Below, in pieces: positions 29,937 through 37,521 of a stretch of 64,000 nucleotides of DNA (its first letter is position 1; every line of letters begins with the position of its first letter). Where the stretch lies: positions 33,322 to 97,321 of the forward strand of contig NZ_RJMV01000007.1 of assembly GCF_003943735.1 (NCBI RefSeq), in the 5' to 3' direction. The notes under the pieces were generated by a model, which worked only from the letters and a program-made list of their open reading frames with translations, was not told the origin of the DNA and ran no database searches. The position numbers were made by a program, and so were the translations under genes. Source of the stretch: Streptococcus sanguinis. GTDB taxonomy: Bacteria; Bacillota; Bacilli; Lactobacillales; Streptococcaceae.

Positions 29937-30260
29937 TTATTTTTCCCCTTGTAATTCTCTTCTCAAGTCGATGATTTCTTTGATGAGGTTAATCTCTGTA
30001 ATGCTAGTCATCAAATGATCTTGAGAATGAACAAACAGTGCTGTAATCTCTGTTTTCGTTCCTCCAGCTTCCTGAGCTAGGAACTTGGTCTGCAAGTTAT
30101 GGGCCTCTAACAGCGCCTTATCTGCAAGCTCAATCTGCTCATCGCATTCTGAAAACTTACCATCTTTAGCTAGTGATAAAGCTTGATAAATATGCTGCTT
30201 GGCATCACCAGCGTCTAAGATAAGACCCATGATAATTTGATCTGCTACAATCATTTCCAT
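29937..30260 (-). CDS. PTS EIIA, lactose/cellobiose family
   Basis: A 107-residue all-helical IIA with the active histidine motif LFVHSQDHLMTS. It takes phosphate from HPr. First of the three PTS genes (IIA-IIB-IIC), 20 bp before IIB; the promoter and palindrome upstream serve all three. Confidence 0.93.
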   Translation of the reverse strand: MEMIVADQIIMGLILDAGDAKQHIYQALSLAKDGKFSECDEQIELADKALLEAHNLQTKFLAQEAGGTKTEITALFVHSQDHLMTSITEINLIKEIIDLRRELQGEK

Positions 30261-30341
30261 ATGTTACAATCGCTCCTATCTTTATGATTAACAAAAACTT
30301 GTTCTTTTGTTTGAAAGTGATTTATTTTTGTTTGTAACTAG

Positions 30342-30420
30342 AATGTATCACCTTTATCTCAGTCCGTCAATATATTATAGAACAAATTAGCTTATTTAAA
30401 TTATTTTGCACATTTGTGCA
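30342..30420 (-). promoter_or_regulatory. PTS promoter and upstream palindromic operator
   Basis: Minus strand TTGACG (30365-30370), 17 bp, TACATT (30342-30347). A perfect palindrome TGCACATTTGTGCA (30407-30420) sits upstream of the -35. Its placement, about 46 bp above the -35 centre, suggests an activator site, probably for the SorC-type protein encoded nearby. The rest of the 330-bp gap (30261-30590) holds no gene. Confidence 0.75.
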
Positions 30421-30519
30421 GAATAAAAACTCCCCCCATAAAGGACAGTTCTGTACAGCTGTATTCATCTGCGATTCAAAGGCACTCTATTAGATAAGAA
30501 CGATAAGCAGATTCGGCAC

Positions 30520-30547
30520 AAAAAAGAAGCAGCGGCTATTTGCTTCT
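30520..30547 (-). terminator. Terminator after the small membrane protein gene
   Basis: Minus strand AGAAGCA / TGCTTCT (30525-30547) followed by T6. Confidence 0.75.
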
Positions 30548-30590
30548 ACTTCCTCATATATGCTATTTTAAGAAACCGAAACTTATCTTT

Positions 30591-31082
30591 TTATACGGCC
30601 TTCTCAATTTCCTTTGCTATTTTACTTTTCCGCAATTTCCTCTGGAGGTTGTATTTCAATAAAACAGCAGGATTCCGACTGTAGGATAATTGCCATTTAA
30701 AATAATTAATCCACTCGATGACAGCAAAAAACCAAATTGCTACTGAGATTATAAATGTGGGAAATCCACTGTAATTTAACATAATTATCAGGGCTCCCAC
30801 ACCCAGCAAAATAAGGTCTAAGATCTTTAGTACCTTATAAATCTTGCCTGTATATCTTTCAGCAAATTCTGGATTGGAAATCCTTTTTATCAAAATCCAC
30901 CAAAAAACAGAGCCCTGTATCAGAATAAAACTCAGTACAAACAAGGAGAAAGAAATAGAAATCAAAGCTCCAGTAGTAAGAATCCATCTTTTGAGCAGGA
31001 AAAAATTCAGCCAAAATACTAGTACAGCGACTAGCTCTCCTGTGGCTAAACTAACCAATTTTTGTTTCATCGGCTTTTTCAA
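30591..31082 (-). CDS. Small membrane protein of unknown function
   Basis: A 163-residue protein with four predicted membrane segments (ELVAVLVFWLNFFLL; FSLFVLSFILI; ILDLILLGVGALIIML; FIISVAIWFFAVIEW) and a very basic tail (RKLRKSKIAKEIEK). I do not recognise the family. The start is TTG at 31080-31082, placed nine bases after GGAGGTGG; an ATG four codons later is possible. It lies between the PTS genes and the SorC regulator but has its own terminator, so it may be a passenger rather than part of the pathway. Confidence 0.75.
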   Translation of the reverse strand: MKKPMKQKLVSLATGELVAVLVFWLNFFLLKRWILTTGALISISFSLFVLSFILIQGSVFWWILIKRISNPEFAERYTGKIYKVLKILDLILLGVGALIIMLNYSGFPTFIISVAIWFFAVIEWINYFKWQLSYSRNPAVLLKYNLQRKLRKSKIAKEIEKAV

Positions 31083-31183
31083 ATCAACAATCCACCTCCA
31101 TACATAGCTGCAAATCCACTATTAAAAAATAGGATTCCTAAATTTAGTTTTGGAAATCTCTTGCACCTGAGATGCCGCTACTA

Positions 31184-32155
31184 TCAAGAAGTGAAGAAAC
31201 TCCTATCTCCATCCAAGTCAAGCATTTTTAGAATCGTCGCTTCATCCGTAACCAAATGATTGACATAGCCAGCTCGCAACACCGCTAAGATAGCAGCAGA
31301 TTTTTGACTGCCATAGGCAAAGGCTAGACTAAGCGGTACTTTTTTCAAATTTTCCAAAGAGATGGCAATCGTTCTATTTTGCAAATGCTGGTAGACCATA
31401 TCCCCCTTTTTATTAAAGAAGCGACAGCAGATTTCTCCGACAGCATCCTGACTCTCTAGAGCAAGAAAATCCTCTGAGGTCAGCATGTCCAGCCATTGGC
31501 GATTTCCCGTGTCAACCTGCCCGCCAATACCAACCACGGCCACATCCAGCTCCTGCCAGCTGCTTTTTAGATCTTCAAAGTATTTAGACGCCAATATTCC
31601 ATTTGTCAGTTGCTCGTTCTCCTGAATAATCGTGGAATTCATAAAACGGCAGTCCCCATGGTATTTTCCAGCCATGCTATAGATGAGGGTGTTCACATGA
31701 TAGCGTGCATGGATATGACTGGGACCACCGGCCAAAGGAAAGAAATGGACATTTGTCAAATGCTTGCTGCTAGAGTGCTCTACTAAAAGGCTCAAGCTCT
31801 TTCCCCAAGAAAATCCCACTTTATCATTGTCTTTAATCAGGCCGCGCAGCATACCTGCAGCAGCTTGAGCCAACCTCTCTTCCAGGTCTGCTGGAGATTC
31901 ATCTACTAAGTTACTGACAATTTCGATTCCCTTGAGCCCGTATTTTTCTTTTACATAGTTTTCCAAATGGAACAAGCGAGTGTCAAAGTCTTCAATCTCA
32001 ATCTTTACAATGCCATCTTTTTTCGCTTCTGCCAGCATTCGGCTGATGGTAGTGCGATATATCCCTGTCTCAGCCGCAATGTCAGACTGGCTTCTTTCTT
32101 CGATATAGTAGAGATAAGCAATTTTTGCCAATAGTTTTTTTCTTTCATTTTTCAT
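31184..32155 (-). CDS. SorC-type sugar-responsive transcriptional regulator
   Basis: A 323-residue protein: N-terminal HTH (IAYLYYIEERSQSDIAAETG, then TTISRMLAEAKKDGIV), followed by the SorC/DeoR sugar-binding domain (about 60-320) with GLKGIEIVSNL, GFSWGKSLSLLVEH, FFPLAGGPSH and AVVGIGG. SorC proteins bind phosphorylated sugars and act as activators or repressors. It follows the DeoR gene by 16 bp. The paired palindromes at the two cluster promoters are its best candidate targets. Confidence 0.9.
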   Translation of the reverse strand: MKNERKKLLAKIAYLYYIEERSQSDIAAETGIYRTTISRMLAEAKKDGIVKIEIEDFDTRLFHLENYVKEKYGLKGIEIVSNLVDESPADLEERLAQAAAGMLRGLIKDNDKVGFSWGKSLSLLVEHSSSKHLTNVHFFPLAGGPSHIHARYHVNTLIYSMAGKYHGDCRFMNSTIIQENEQLTNGILASKYFEDLKSSWQELDVAVVGIGGQVDTGNRQWLDMLTSEDFLALESQDAVGEICCRFFNKKGDMVYQHLQNRTIAISLENLKKVPLSLAFAYGSQKSAAILAVLRAGYVNHLVTDEATILKMLDLDGDRSFFTS

Positions 32156-32171
32156 CTTATCTCCTTCTCTG

Positions 32172-32915
32172 CTAGATCAGAGTCAGCTTGATATCGGCAG
32201 CTTTCAAGCGCTCAACAGCCTCTTTAGGAATCGCCTTGTCAGTCACCACTTGGGCAATCTGCTTGAAGCCAAATCTCTTAACTATTCCTTTTCTGGTAAA
32301 CTTACTTGAGTCCGTCAAGACAATCATCTGGTCAGATGCCTCTGACATATACTGCACAACCTCACTCCGCATCAGATCCTTGCCTGTAAAGCCTAGATTT
32401 TCATCATAGCCATCTGTTCCGACAAAAGCATGTTCTACGTGGAAAAAGCGGATCATTTCCTTGAGAAGAGGCCCTACTGTCACTTGAGAATCTTTCTGAA
32501 ATTCTCCGCCTAGCAAGATAATTTTACAAGAATCAGTTTGTTTTATATAATCCGCAATAAAATAAGAATTGGTAATAATCTTGACATTCTTCTTCGTTCG
32601 GCAGATTTCCTCAGCTAGCAAGGCACAGGTCGAACCTGATTCGATCATAATGGTTTCATTATCCTGAACGATTTTTGCTGCTTCCTGAGCAATTCGGCGC
32701 TTGGTATCATAATGAAAGGAAAGCCTGACATTCAGATCATCGCCGCTATTTAAAACAGCATAGCCATGCTCTCTGCGCAACAGACCTTTGGTTTCCAGCT
32801 TATCCAAATCTTTGCGAATCGTTACTTTGGACACTTTTAAGCGGTCAGACAAAGTATTGACATCGATTCGTTCAAATTCAGATACTAATTTAACAATTTC
32901 ATCTAAACGTTCCAT
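32172..32915 (-). CDS. DeoR-family transcriptional regulator
   Basis: A 247-residue DeoR repressor: N-terminal HTH (FERIDVNTLSDRLKVSKVTI, then RKDLDKLETKGLLRREHGYA) and C-terminal ISOCOT-like effector domain with IMIESGSTCALLAEE, ITNSYFIADYI, ILLGGEF and VLTDSSKF, the phosphosugar-sensing motifs. Heads a two-regulator transcript with the SorC gene and is divergent from the activase gene, which it may control. Confidence 0.92.
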   Translation of the reverse strand: MERLDEIVKLVSEFERIDVNTLSDRLKVSKVTIRKDLDKLETKGLLRREHGYAVLNSGDDLNVRLSFHYDTKRRIAQEAAKIVQDNETIMIESGSTCALLAEEICRTKKNVKIITNSYFIADYIKQTDSCKIILLGGEFQKDSQVTVGPLLKEMIRFFHVEHAFVGTDGYDENLGFTGKDLMRSEVVQYMSEASDQMIVLTDSSKFTRKGIVKRFGFKQIAQVVTDKAIPKEAVERLKAADIKLTLI

Positions 32916-32985
32916 TCTATCACCTCTGCTATTATTGTAACAAAAGACGTCTTAAAAATAAAATAAAAATAACTTTCATTCGTAA

Positions 32986-33014
32986 TTGTTTTTCTTTCTA
33001 AAATAAGTTATAAT
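32986..33014 (+). promoter_or_regulatory. Promoter of the activase gene
   Basis: TTGTTT (32986-32991), 17 bp, TATAAT (33009-33014). On the other strand TACAAT (32934-32939) is the likely -10 of the DeoR gene. The perfect decamer AAGACGTCTT (32945-32954) between them may be an operator. The palindrome shared by the pflD and PTS promoters is absent here. Confidence 0.7.
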
Positions 33015-33039
33015 GATTATATCCAAAGGAGGCCTGAGT

Positions 33040-33816
33040 ATGGAAACAACAAAAGGAATTATTTTCAACATCCAACATTTCAGTATTCATGATGGACCAG
33101 GGATTCGTACAACGGTTTTCCTCAAGGGCTGTCCTCTACGCTGCCCTTGGTGCTCTAATCCAGAATCACAGCAATTAAAACCCGAACCTATGCTGGATGC
33201 TACTATCAAAAAAAGCATCACTATAGGGGAGGAGAGAAGCGTCGAGGAGATTATCAACGAAGTCCTAAAGGACAGAGATTTTTATGAAGAGTCTGGTGGC
33301 GGCCTGACCTTATCTGGCGGAGAGATATTCGCCCAGTTTGAATTTGCCAAGGCCATTCTTAAAGCAGCTAAGGAAAAAGGTATTCATACTGCTATCGAAA
33401 CAACTGCCTTTGTAGAACACGAAAAATTCGTGGATCTCATCCAGTACGTTGATTTTATCTATACAGACCTGAAACATTATAACTCTGTCAGCCACCGCAA
33501 GGTGACTGGAGTAAAAAACGAATTAATTGTTCAGAATATCCACTACGCCTTTACTCATCAAAAGACGATTGTTCTCCGCATTCCTGTCATTCCAGATTTT
33601 AACGACTCCTTAGAAGATGCAGAGCGGTTTGCGACTTTGTTTAATGAACTATCCATCAATCAAGTCCAGCTGTTGCCTTTCCATCAATTTGGCGAAAATA
33701 AATACAAATTACTTGGCCGAAAGTATGCCATGGAAGATGTCAAGGCCTTGCACCCTGAAGACTTATTTGAATACCAAGATGTCTTTTTGAAGCATGACAT
33801 TAATTGTTATTTTTAG
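33040..33816 (+). CDS. pflA: Glycyl radical enzyme activase (radical SAM)
   Basis: A 258-residue radical SAM activase. The 4Fe-4S motif is FLKGCPLRCPWCSNPES (CxxxCxxC), preceded by FSIHDGPGIRTTVF, the PflA signature; GGGLTLSGGEIFAQ holds the GGE motif. It generates the glycyl radical on Gly789 of the neighbouring enzyme. Start: AAAGGAGG precedes the ATG at 33040. The protein has only four cysteines and lacks the ferredoxin-like insert with extra clusters that most eliminase activases carry, resembling PflA in size. Divergently transcribed from the regulators. Confidence 0.93.
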   Translation: METTKGIIFNIQHFSIHDGPGIRTTVFLKGCPLRCPWCSNPESQQLKPEPMLDATIKKSITIGEERSVEEIINEVLKDRDFYEESGGGLTLSGGEIFAQFEFAKAILKAAKEKGIHTAIETTAFVEHEKFVDLIQYVDFIYTDLKHYNSVSHRKVTGVKNELIVQNIHYAFTHQKTIVLRIPVIPDFNDSLEDAERFATLFNELSINQVQLLPFHQFGENKYKLLGRKYAMEDVKALHPEDLFEYQDVFLKHDINCYF

Positions 33817-33837
33817 TCTTTAATTTTCAAACACTAA

Positions 33838-33884
33838 AAAACAAGCTACGCTTTCAGCCCTGCGGTTGAAAGGTGGCTTGTTTT
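33838..33884. terminator. Bidirectional terminator hairpin, copy 2
   Basis: Arms AAAACAAGCTAC (33838-33849) and GTGGCTTGTTTT (33873-33884), one G-U pair. The right half is the same sequence as in copy 1 for more than 20 bases. It separates the activase gene from the convergent glycosyltransferase gene. Confidence 0.85.
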
Positions 33885-33886
33885 GT

Positions 33887-34756
33887 TTATTCTCCAAACA
33901 GTTGGAGTTTGCTTTCAATTTCCTGATAGACCAGACTAGACTGCATACCGACGGCTGCAGCGCTATCGCGACAATACTGGAGCAGGAAAGTGTAGTATTT
34001 GTAGTAGAAGCTCAGGTCATAGCCCAGCTTCCCCAAAATGGCTAGCTGCTCCTCAAAACCTATAATCAAGTCTCGGAACCACTGCTCATTCCAAGTCATG
34101 GAGATGCTATTTGGCCGCAAGCGATAGTAATAGAGCGGTTCATTGAGGTAGATAATCTTCTCTGACTGAAGGTACAGCTTATAAGTTGTGAAGGCATCTT
34201 CAGCCACTCGGCCGAATGGATAGCGCACTGTATCAAAGAGCTTACGCTTATAGAGCTTGGCCCAGGCGCAGAGAAAAACACCGTCTAGCATGCGCCGTCT
34301 AGGGTACTCCTCAATTATCTCTTCTCGCGTATAGAGGGTTTCAAAATGCTCTGTCGAATAGTAGAGGAAGGCTGAATCCTCTGCACGGAAGCTACAGTGG
34401 TGACCAATGGCAATATCCGCATCGTACTCCTTGAGCTTTTCATAAAGGCGGGCAACATGTTGCTCAGGCAGCCAGTCATCCGAATCCACAAAAATCAAAT
34501 AGTCTGCACTAGAGTGCTCAATCCCTGTGTTGCGGGCACCGGACAAGCCTTGATTTTCCTGATGAATAAGACGAATCCTCGCATCCTGGTCAGCCAGCTC
34601 TTGGCAAATCTGACCAGAAGCATCTGTTGAACCATCATTGACTAGAATAATTTCCAGATTTTGATAGGTCTGACGACAGACGCTGTTCACACATTCTGCT
34701 AAATACTGCTCAACATTGTAAACAGGGATGATAACACTGATTAATTCCTGAGACAT
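33887..34756 (-). CDS. Glycosyltransferase family 2
   Basis: A 289-residue GT-A enzyme: ISVIIPVYNVEQYLAECVNS at the N-terminus, LEIILVNDGSTDASG, ENQGLSGARNTGIEH and the DxD-bearing YLIFVDSDDW; the second half has an FLCAWAKLYKRKLFD and GRVAEDAFTTYKLY segment (ED acceptor-site motif). It probably adds a sugar to a cell-surface glycan, glycolipid or protein; nothing next to it identifies the acceptor. A single gene between two convergent or divergent units. Confidence 0.88.
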   Translation of the reverse strand: MSQELISVIIPVYNVEQYLAECVNSVCRQTYQNLEIILVNDGSTDASGQICQELADQDARIRLIHQENQGLSGARNTGIEHSSADYLIFVDSDDWLPEQHVARLYEKLKEYDADIAIGHHCSFRAEDSAFLYYSTEHFETLYTREEIIEEYPRRRMLDGVFLCAWAKLYKRKLFDTVRYPFGRVAEDAFTTYKLYLQSEKIIYLNEPLYYYRLRPNSISMTWNEQWFRDLIIGFEEQLAILGKLGYDLSFYYKYYTFLLQYCRDSAAAVGMQSSLVYQEIESKLQLFGE

Positions 34757-34928
34757 GATAACTCCTATTCTTTTCCTGTCTTTTTATTATACATGATTTT
34801 TTAGGTTTGTGAGGCGTTTTTGGAAAATAAGTTTTTAAAGGATAGTTTCAGCTTTTTTAGACACATTTTAATATATTGTTCAATTGCTGTGTTTTTACAC
34901 TTATAAAAATCTTCCGTCCTTTATTTTG

Positions 34929-34937
34929 TGCTATACT
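34929..34937 (+). promoter_or_regulatory. Extended -10 promoter of the NERD gene
   Basis: TGCTATACT, TGn extension plus TATACT (34932-34937), 31 bp before the ATG. GGGAGATTAGG forms the ribosome site. Confidence 0.65.
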
Positions 34938-34967
34938 CGAATTAGGGATTTTAAGGGAGATTAGGAA

Positions 34968-35939
34968 ATGTTTGGATTCTTTTTCGTTGCATTTGTGGCT
35001 GTCTTTGGCATCGTCTTTTTTATCAGTTATAAGCTACTTGAAGACAGGGAAGATAGGGACTCGGATTGGTCGTCCAGCCAAAGCCCAGAGCCTGACTATT
35101 TCCAGCAAACCCAGACTGCCTCTTGGGAACTCAAATATAACAAGGGAAAACAGGGAGAGTACCAGCTTGGTCAGGTCTTGAACCAGCTCTATGGCTATAA
35201 AAAGATCTTGTACAATCTCTATATCTTCAAAGAAGATAGCACTACCACTGAGATTGATGCCTTGCTGATTCATCCATCTGGAATTTACATTTTTGAGTCC
35301 AAAAACTACAAGGGCTGGATCTTCGGCTCAGAAAATCAGCAATACTGGACTCAGGTTCTTTCCGGAGGCCGCGGAAAATCTTACAAGCATTCTTTTTTCA
35401 ATCCCATTATTCAAAATAAAGTCCATCTCAAATGGCTCAGCTACTATCTCAACCAATACACGCCAAATCTATATTCCTATATCGTCTTTGGCAATGACTG
35501 TCAGCTTAAGAAAATCCATCTAAACAGTGATAGGCATAAAGTTATTCAGACCTGGCAAGTGATAGGGGCAATTGACAGGCAGGCCTGCCAAAGTCAAGCC
35601 TACCTGTCGCCCGAGCAGATTGACGACCTCTATCGTATGCTGCTGCCCTTGACCAAGCGAAAGCAGGTCGTCAAAGAGCGCCATATTAACCACATTGCTC
35701 AGAATAAGCAGCGTAGAGAAGCAGAAAAGATCTGCCCTCGCTGCCAGCATGGATTGGTGCTCCGTACAGCAGCCAAAGGATCTAATGCCGGTCAGAAATT
35801 TTGGGGCTGCTCCAATTTCCCCAGATGCCGCTTTACTCAAAAATACCAAGAGCCTGTCTGCAGTCCGCCCGCTACGCAAGCATCTAATCTCGGACAGCCT
35901 ATCATACAAAACCTAAATCAAACACAAAGCAACAGCTAG
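34968..35939 (+). CDS. Membrane-tethered NERD-domain protein with C-terminal zinc finger
   Basis: A 323-residue protein: one N-terminal membrane helix (FFFVAFVAVFGIVFFISY), a NERD (nuclease-related) domain at about 55-180 with KGKQGEYQLGQVLNQL, TEIDALLIHPSGIYIFESKN, where the Asp and the ESK motif correspond to restriction-endonuclease-like catalytic positions, and a C-terminal topoisomerase-type C4 zinc finger (CPRCQHGLVL then WGCSNFPRCRF). NERD-C4 proteins are widespread and ill-defined; roles in DNA processing or defence have been suggested. The membrane anchor and single-gene setting give no further clue. Confidence 0.88.
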   Translation: MFGFFFVAFVAVFGIVFFISYKLLEDREDRDSDWSSSQSPEPDYFQQTQTASWELKYNKGKQGEYQLGQVLNQLYGYKKILYNLYIFKEDSTTTEIDALLIHPSGIYIFESKNYKGWIFGSENQQYWTQVLSGGRGKSYKHSFFNPIIQNKVHLKWLSYYLNQYTPNLYSYIVFGNDCQLKKIHLNSDRHKVIQTWQVIGAIDRQACQSQAYLSPEQIDDLYRMLLPLTKRKQVVKERHINHIAQNKQRREAEKICPRCQHGLVLRTAAKGSNAGQKFWGCSNFPRCRFTQKYQEPVCSPPATQASNLGQPIIQNLNQTQSNS

Positions 35940-35960
35940 AACCTGCTGTTGCTTTTTTGT
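35926..35960. terminator. Bidirectional terminator after the NERD gene
   Basis: Stem AAAGCAACAGC / GCTGTTGCTTT (35926-35955) with T6 on the plus side; the left arm lies in the last codons of the NERD gene. It also serves the convergent LPXTG gene. Confidence 0.85.
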
Positions 35961-35987
35961 AGATTATTTTTCCTCTAGCTTGCAAAA

Positions 35988-37403
35988 CTAAGATTTTTTC
36001 TTCAAGCCAAGGAAACCAGCTGCCAGTCCTAAGAGCCCGAATCCCAGCAGATTGGTCAATAGACTGCTTTGGCTGCCGGTCTTAGGTAGTTGTTTGGAAG
36101 AAGCTTGTTGAAGAGTTGGCTCTTGAGACGCTGCTTGAGGATCCGTCTGGCCGCTTGCTTTGTAGGTCAGATTTTCTACCTGGCTACCCATTGGAGCAGG
36201 CCTTGCAGGGGTTGCCTGCTGGGCTTGATTTTGAGAGGCTTGCTCCATATCGGCCAACGGCACGACGCTCTTCATAAACTCATCTTGTGAAATGGCCCTT
36301 TCTTCAACTGCATCTTGAATACCAGTGAGGCTGACAAAATAGTAACGAGCCCAATCCTTGGTCAGTCGCTGAATACCAGCTAGACCAGCTCCTGGATACC
36401 AGAGCGGCTTACTCACTTCTTCAGCAAACTTCCAGTCACCGCCAACTTGAATACCAAGCTTGGCATCCGGGTCAGATTTTTCAGAAATACGAGCTTCTAC
36501 GGAAACTAAAACAGCCCGAATGGTTTGAGGATTTGGAATATCACGGGCCTGATCAGAACCCCAGTGGGCAACCCGATCCTGCTTAGGTAATACCTCAATA
36601 GCTGTTCCCCCACCAGCCAAGGCTTCCTGCCGTGCATCTCCTACGTAGCTGGACATATTGCCCTTGAATTGAGCAACCCATTGAACCCCTTGAGGGTGAT
36701 CCACAATTTTCTCCCAGACATTGGAGTCCTTCCGGAGCACGAAAGCCTGCATGTTACGAATATCCGCCCAAGCATTGTTGGCCTTATTGTCCGTCATTTC
36801 CATCACAACGCCCCAAGGATCAAATTCATTCATCCATTTTCCGCGTTCCTTGTCAAAGACAGCCTTCGCTTCTTCGTCGGTCATCCCTTCGCCTTTATAA
36901 GCAAGGTAGTACCAATCCGCCGCTGGGTCATATGTCGGACGGCCGCCTAACACGACAGCTCCGCCATTAAATTGGCCAGGGCCGCCATTAGGACCGCGTT
37001 TTTGACGCTCCCCATTTTCTTCAACGACATTTTCCTCCGACCAAACCCAGACATCCCCTTGATTGGCTCCCATCTGAGCAATGGCGCGCTGCTTCTGCTC
37101 ATCGGACATGACCTGACTGGCTGGCAGCTCGCTAGCGGCTGCAGCTGATTCAGCCTGATTTGCAGGAGCTGCTTGGGGTTCAGCTACAGCTGGATTTTCA
37201 GCCTCGGGACTTGCTTGCGCTGCTGGAGAAGCCGACATTTCAGCTACTGCGGCAGGGGCAGGCACAACATCTTCTGCTTCAACTCTTGATACAGCTGTCA
37301 AAGCTGCTAAGGACAAGAGGGAAACACATAGCAGCAAGCCACTTCCATACTTGGCAGCAGAAGCAGATTTTGCTAGGCCTTGCCAAGAAAACTTATTATT
37401 CAT
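35988..37403 (-). CDS. LPXTG-anchored surface protein of unknown function
   Basis: A 471-residue surface protein: signal peptide (about 1-43, ending VEA-EDVV), an Ala/Pro/Glu-rich spacer (45-105), a folded central domain (about 110-375) beginning VWVWSEENVVEENGERQKRG, with VVLGGRPTYDPAADWYYLAY, WMNEFDPWGVVMEM and KPLWYPGAGLAGIQRL, a Gln/Ala/Pro linker, and LPKTG at 439 with membrane helix and KKKS. I do not recognise the central domain. The signal peptide lacks a YSIRK motif. An isolated gene between terminators. Confidence 0.85.
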   Translation of the reverse strand: MNNKFSWQGLAKSASAAKYGSGLLLCVSLLSLAALTAVSRVEAEDVVPAPAAVAEMSASPAAQASPEAENPAVAEPQAAPANQAESAAAASELPASQVMSDEQKQRAIAQMGANQGDVWVWSEENVVEENGERQKRGPNGGPGQFNGGAVVLGGRPTYDPAADWYYLAYKGEGMTDEEAKAVFDKERGKWMNEFDPWGVVMEMTDNKANNAWADIRNMQAFVLRKDSNVWEKIVDHPQGVQWVAQFKGNMSSYVGDARQEALAGGGTAIEVLPKQDRVAHWGSDQARDIPNPQTIRAVLVSVEARISEKSDPDAKLGIQVGGDWKFAEEVSKPLWYPGAGLAGIQRLTKDWARYYFVSLTGIQDAVEERAISQDEFMKSVVPLADMEQASQNQAQQATPARPAPMGSQVENLTYKASGQTDPQAASQEPTLQQASSKQLPKTGSQSSLLTNLLGFGLLGLAAGFLGLKKKS

Positions 37404-37521
37404 ATCATTCTCCTTTCATAAGGTGCAGAGTCGAGCTTAATCAATGAAATATGCAGACCGATTCGCTGCTCTTAGGCTTCATTGATTCTGAATAACAAAT
37501 AATCTCCCTGCAAAAACAAGT

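Noticed and set aside
28165..32942. ATTGTAACA present before pflD, before the DeoR gene and before the PTS IIA gene, looking like a shared operator
   Set aside because: In the first two cases it is simply the -10 element TACAAT read on the other strand; in the third it overlaps the ribosome site. The common sequence is explained by promoter function.
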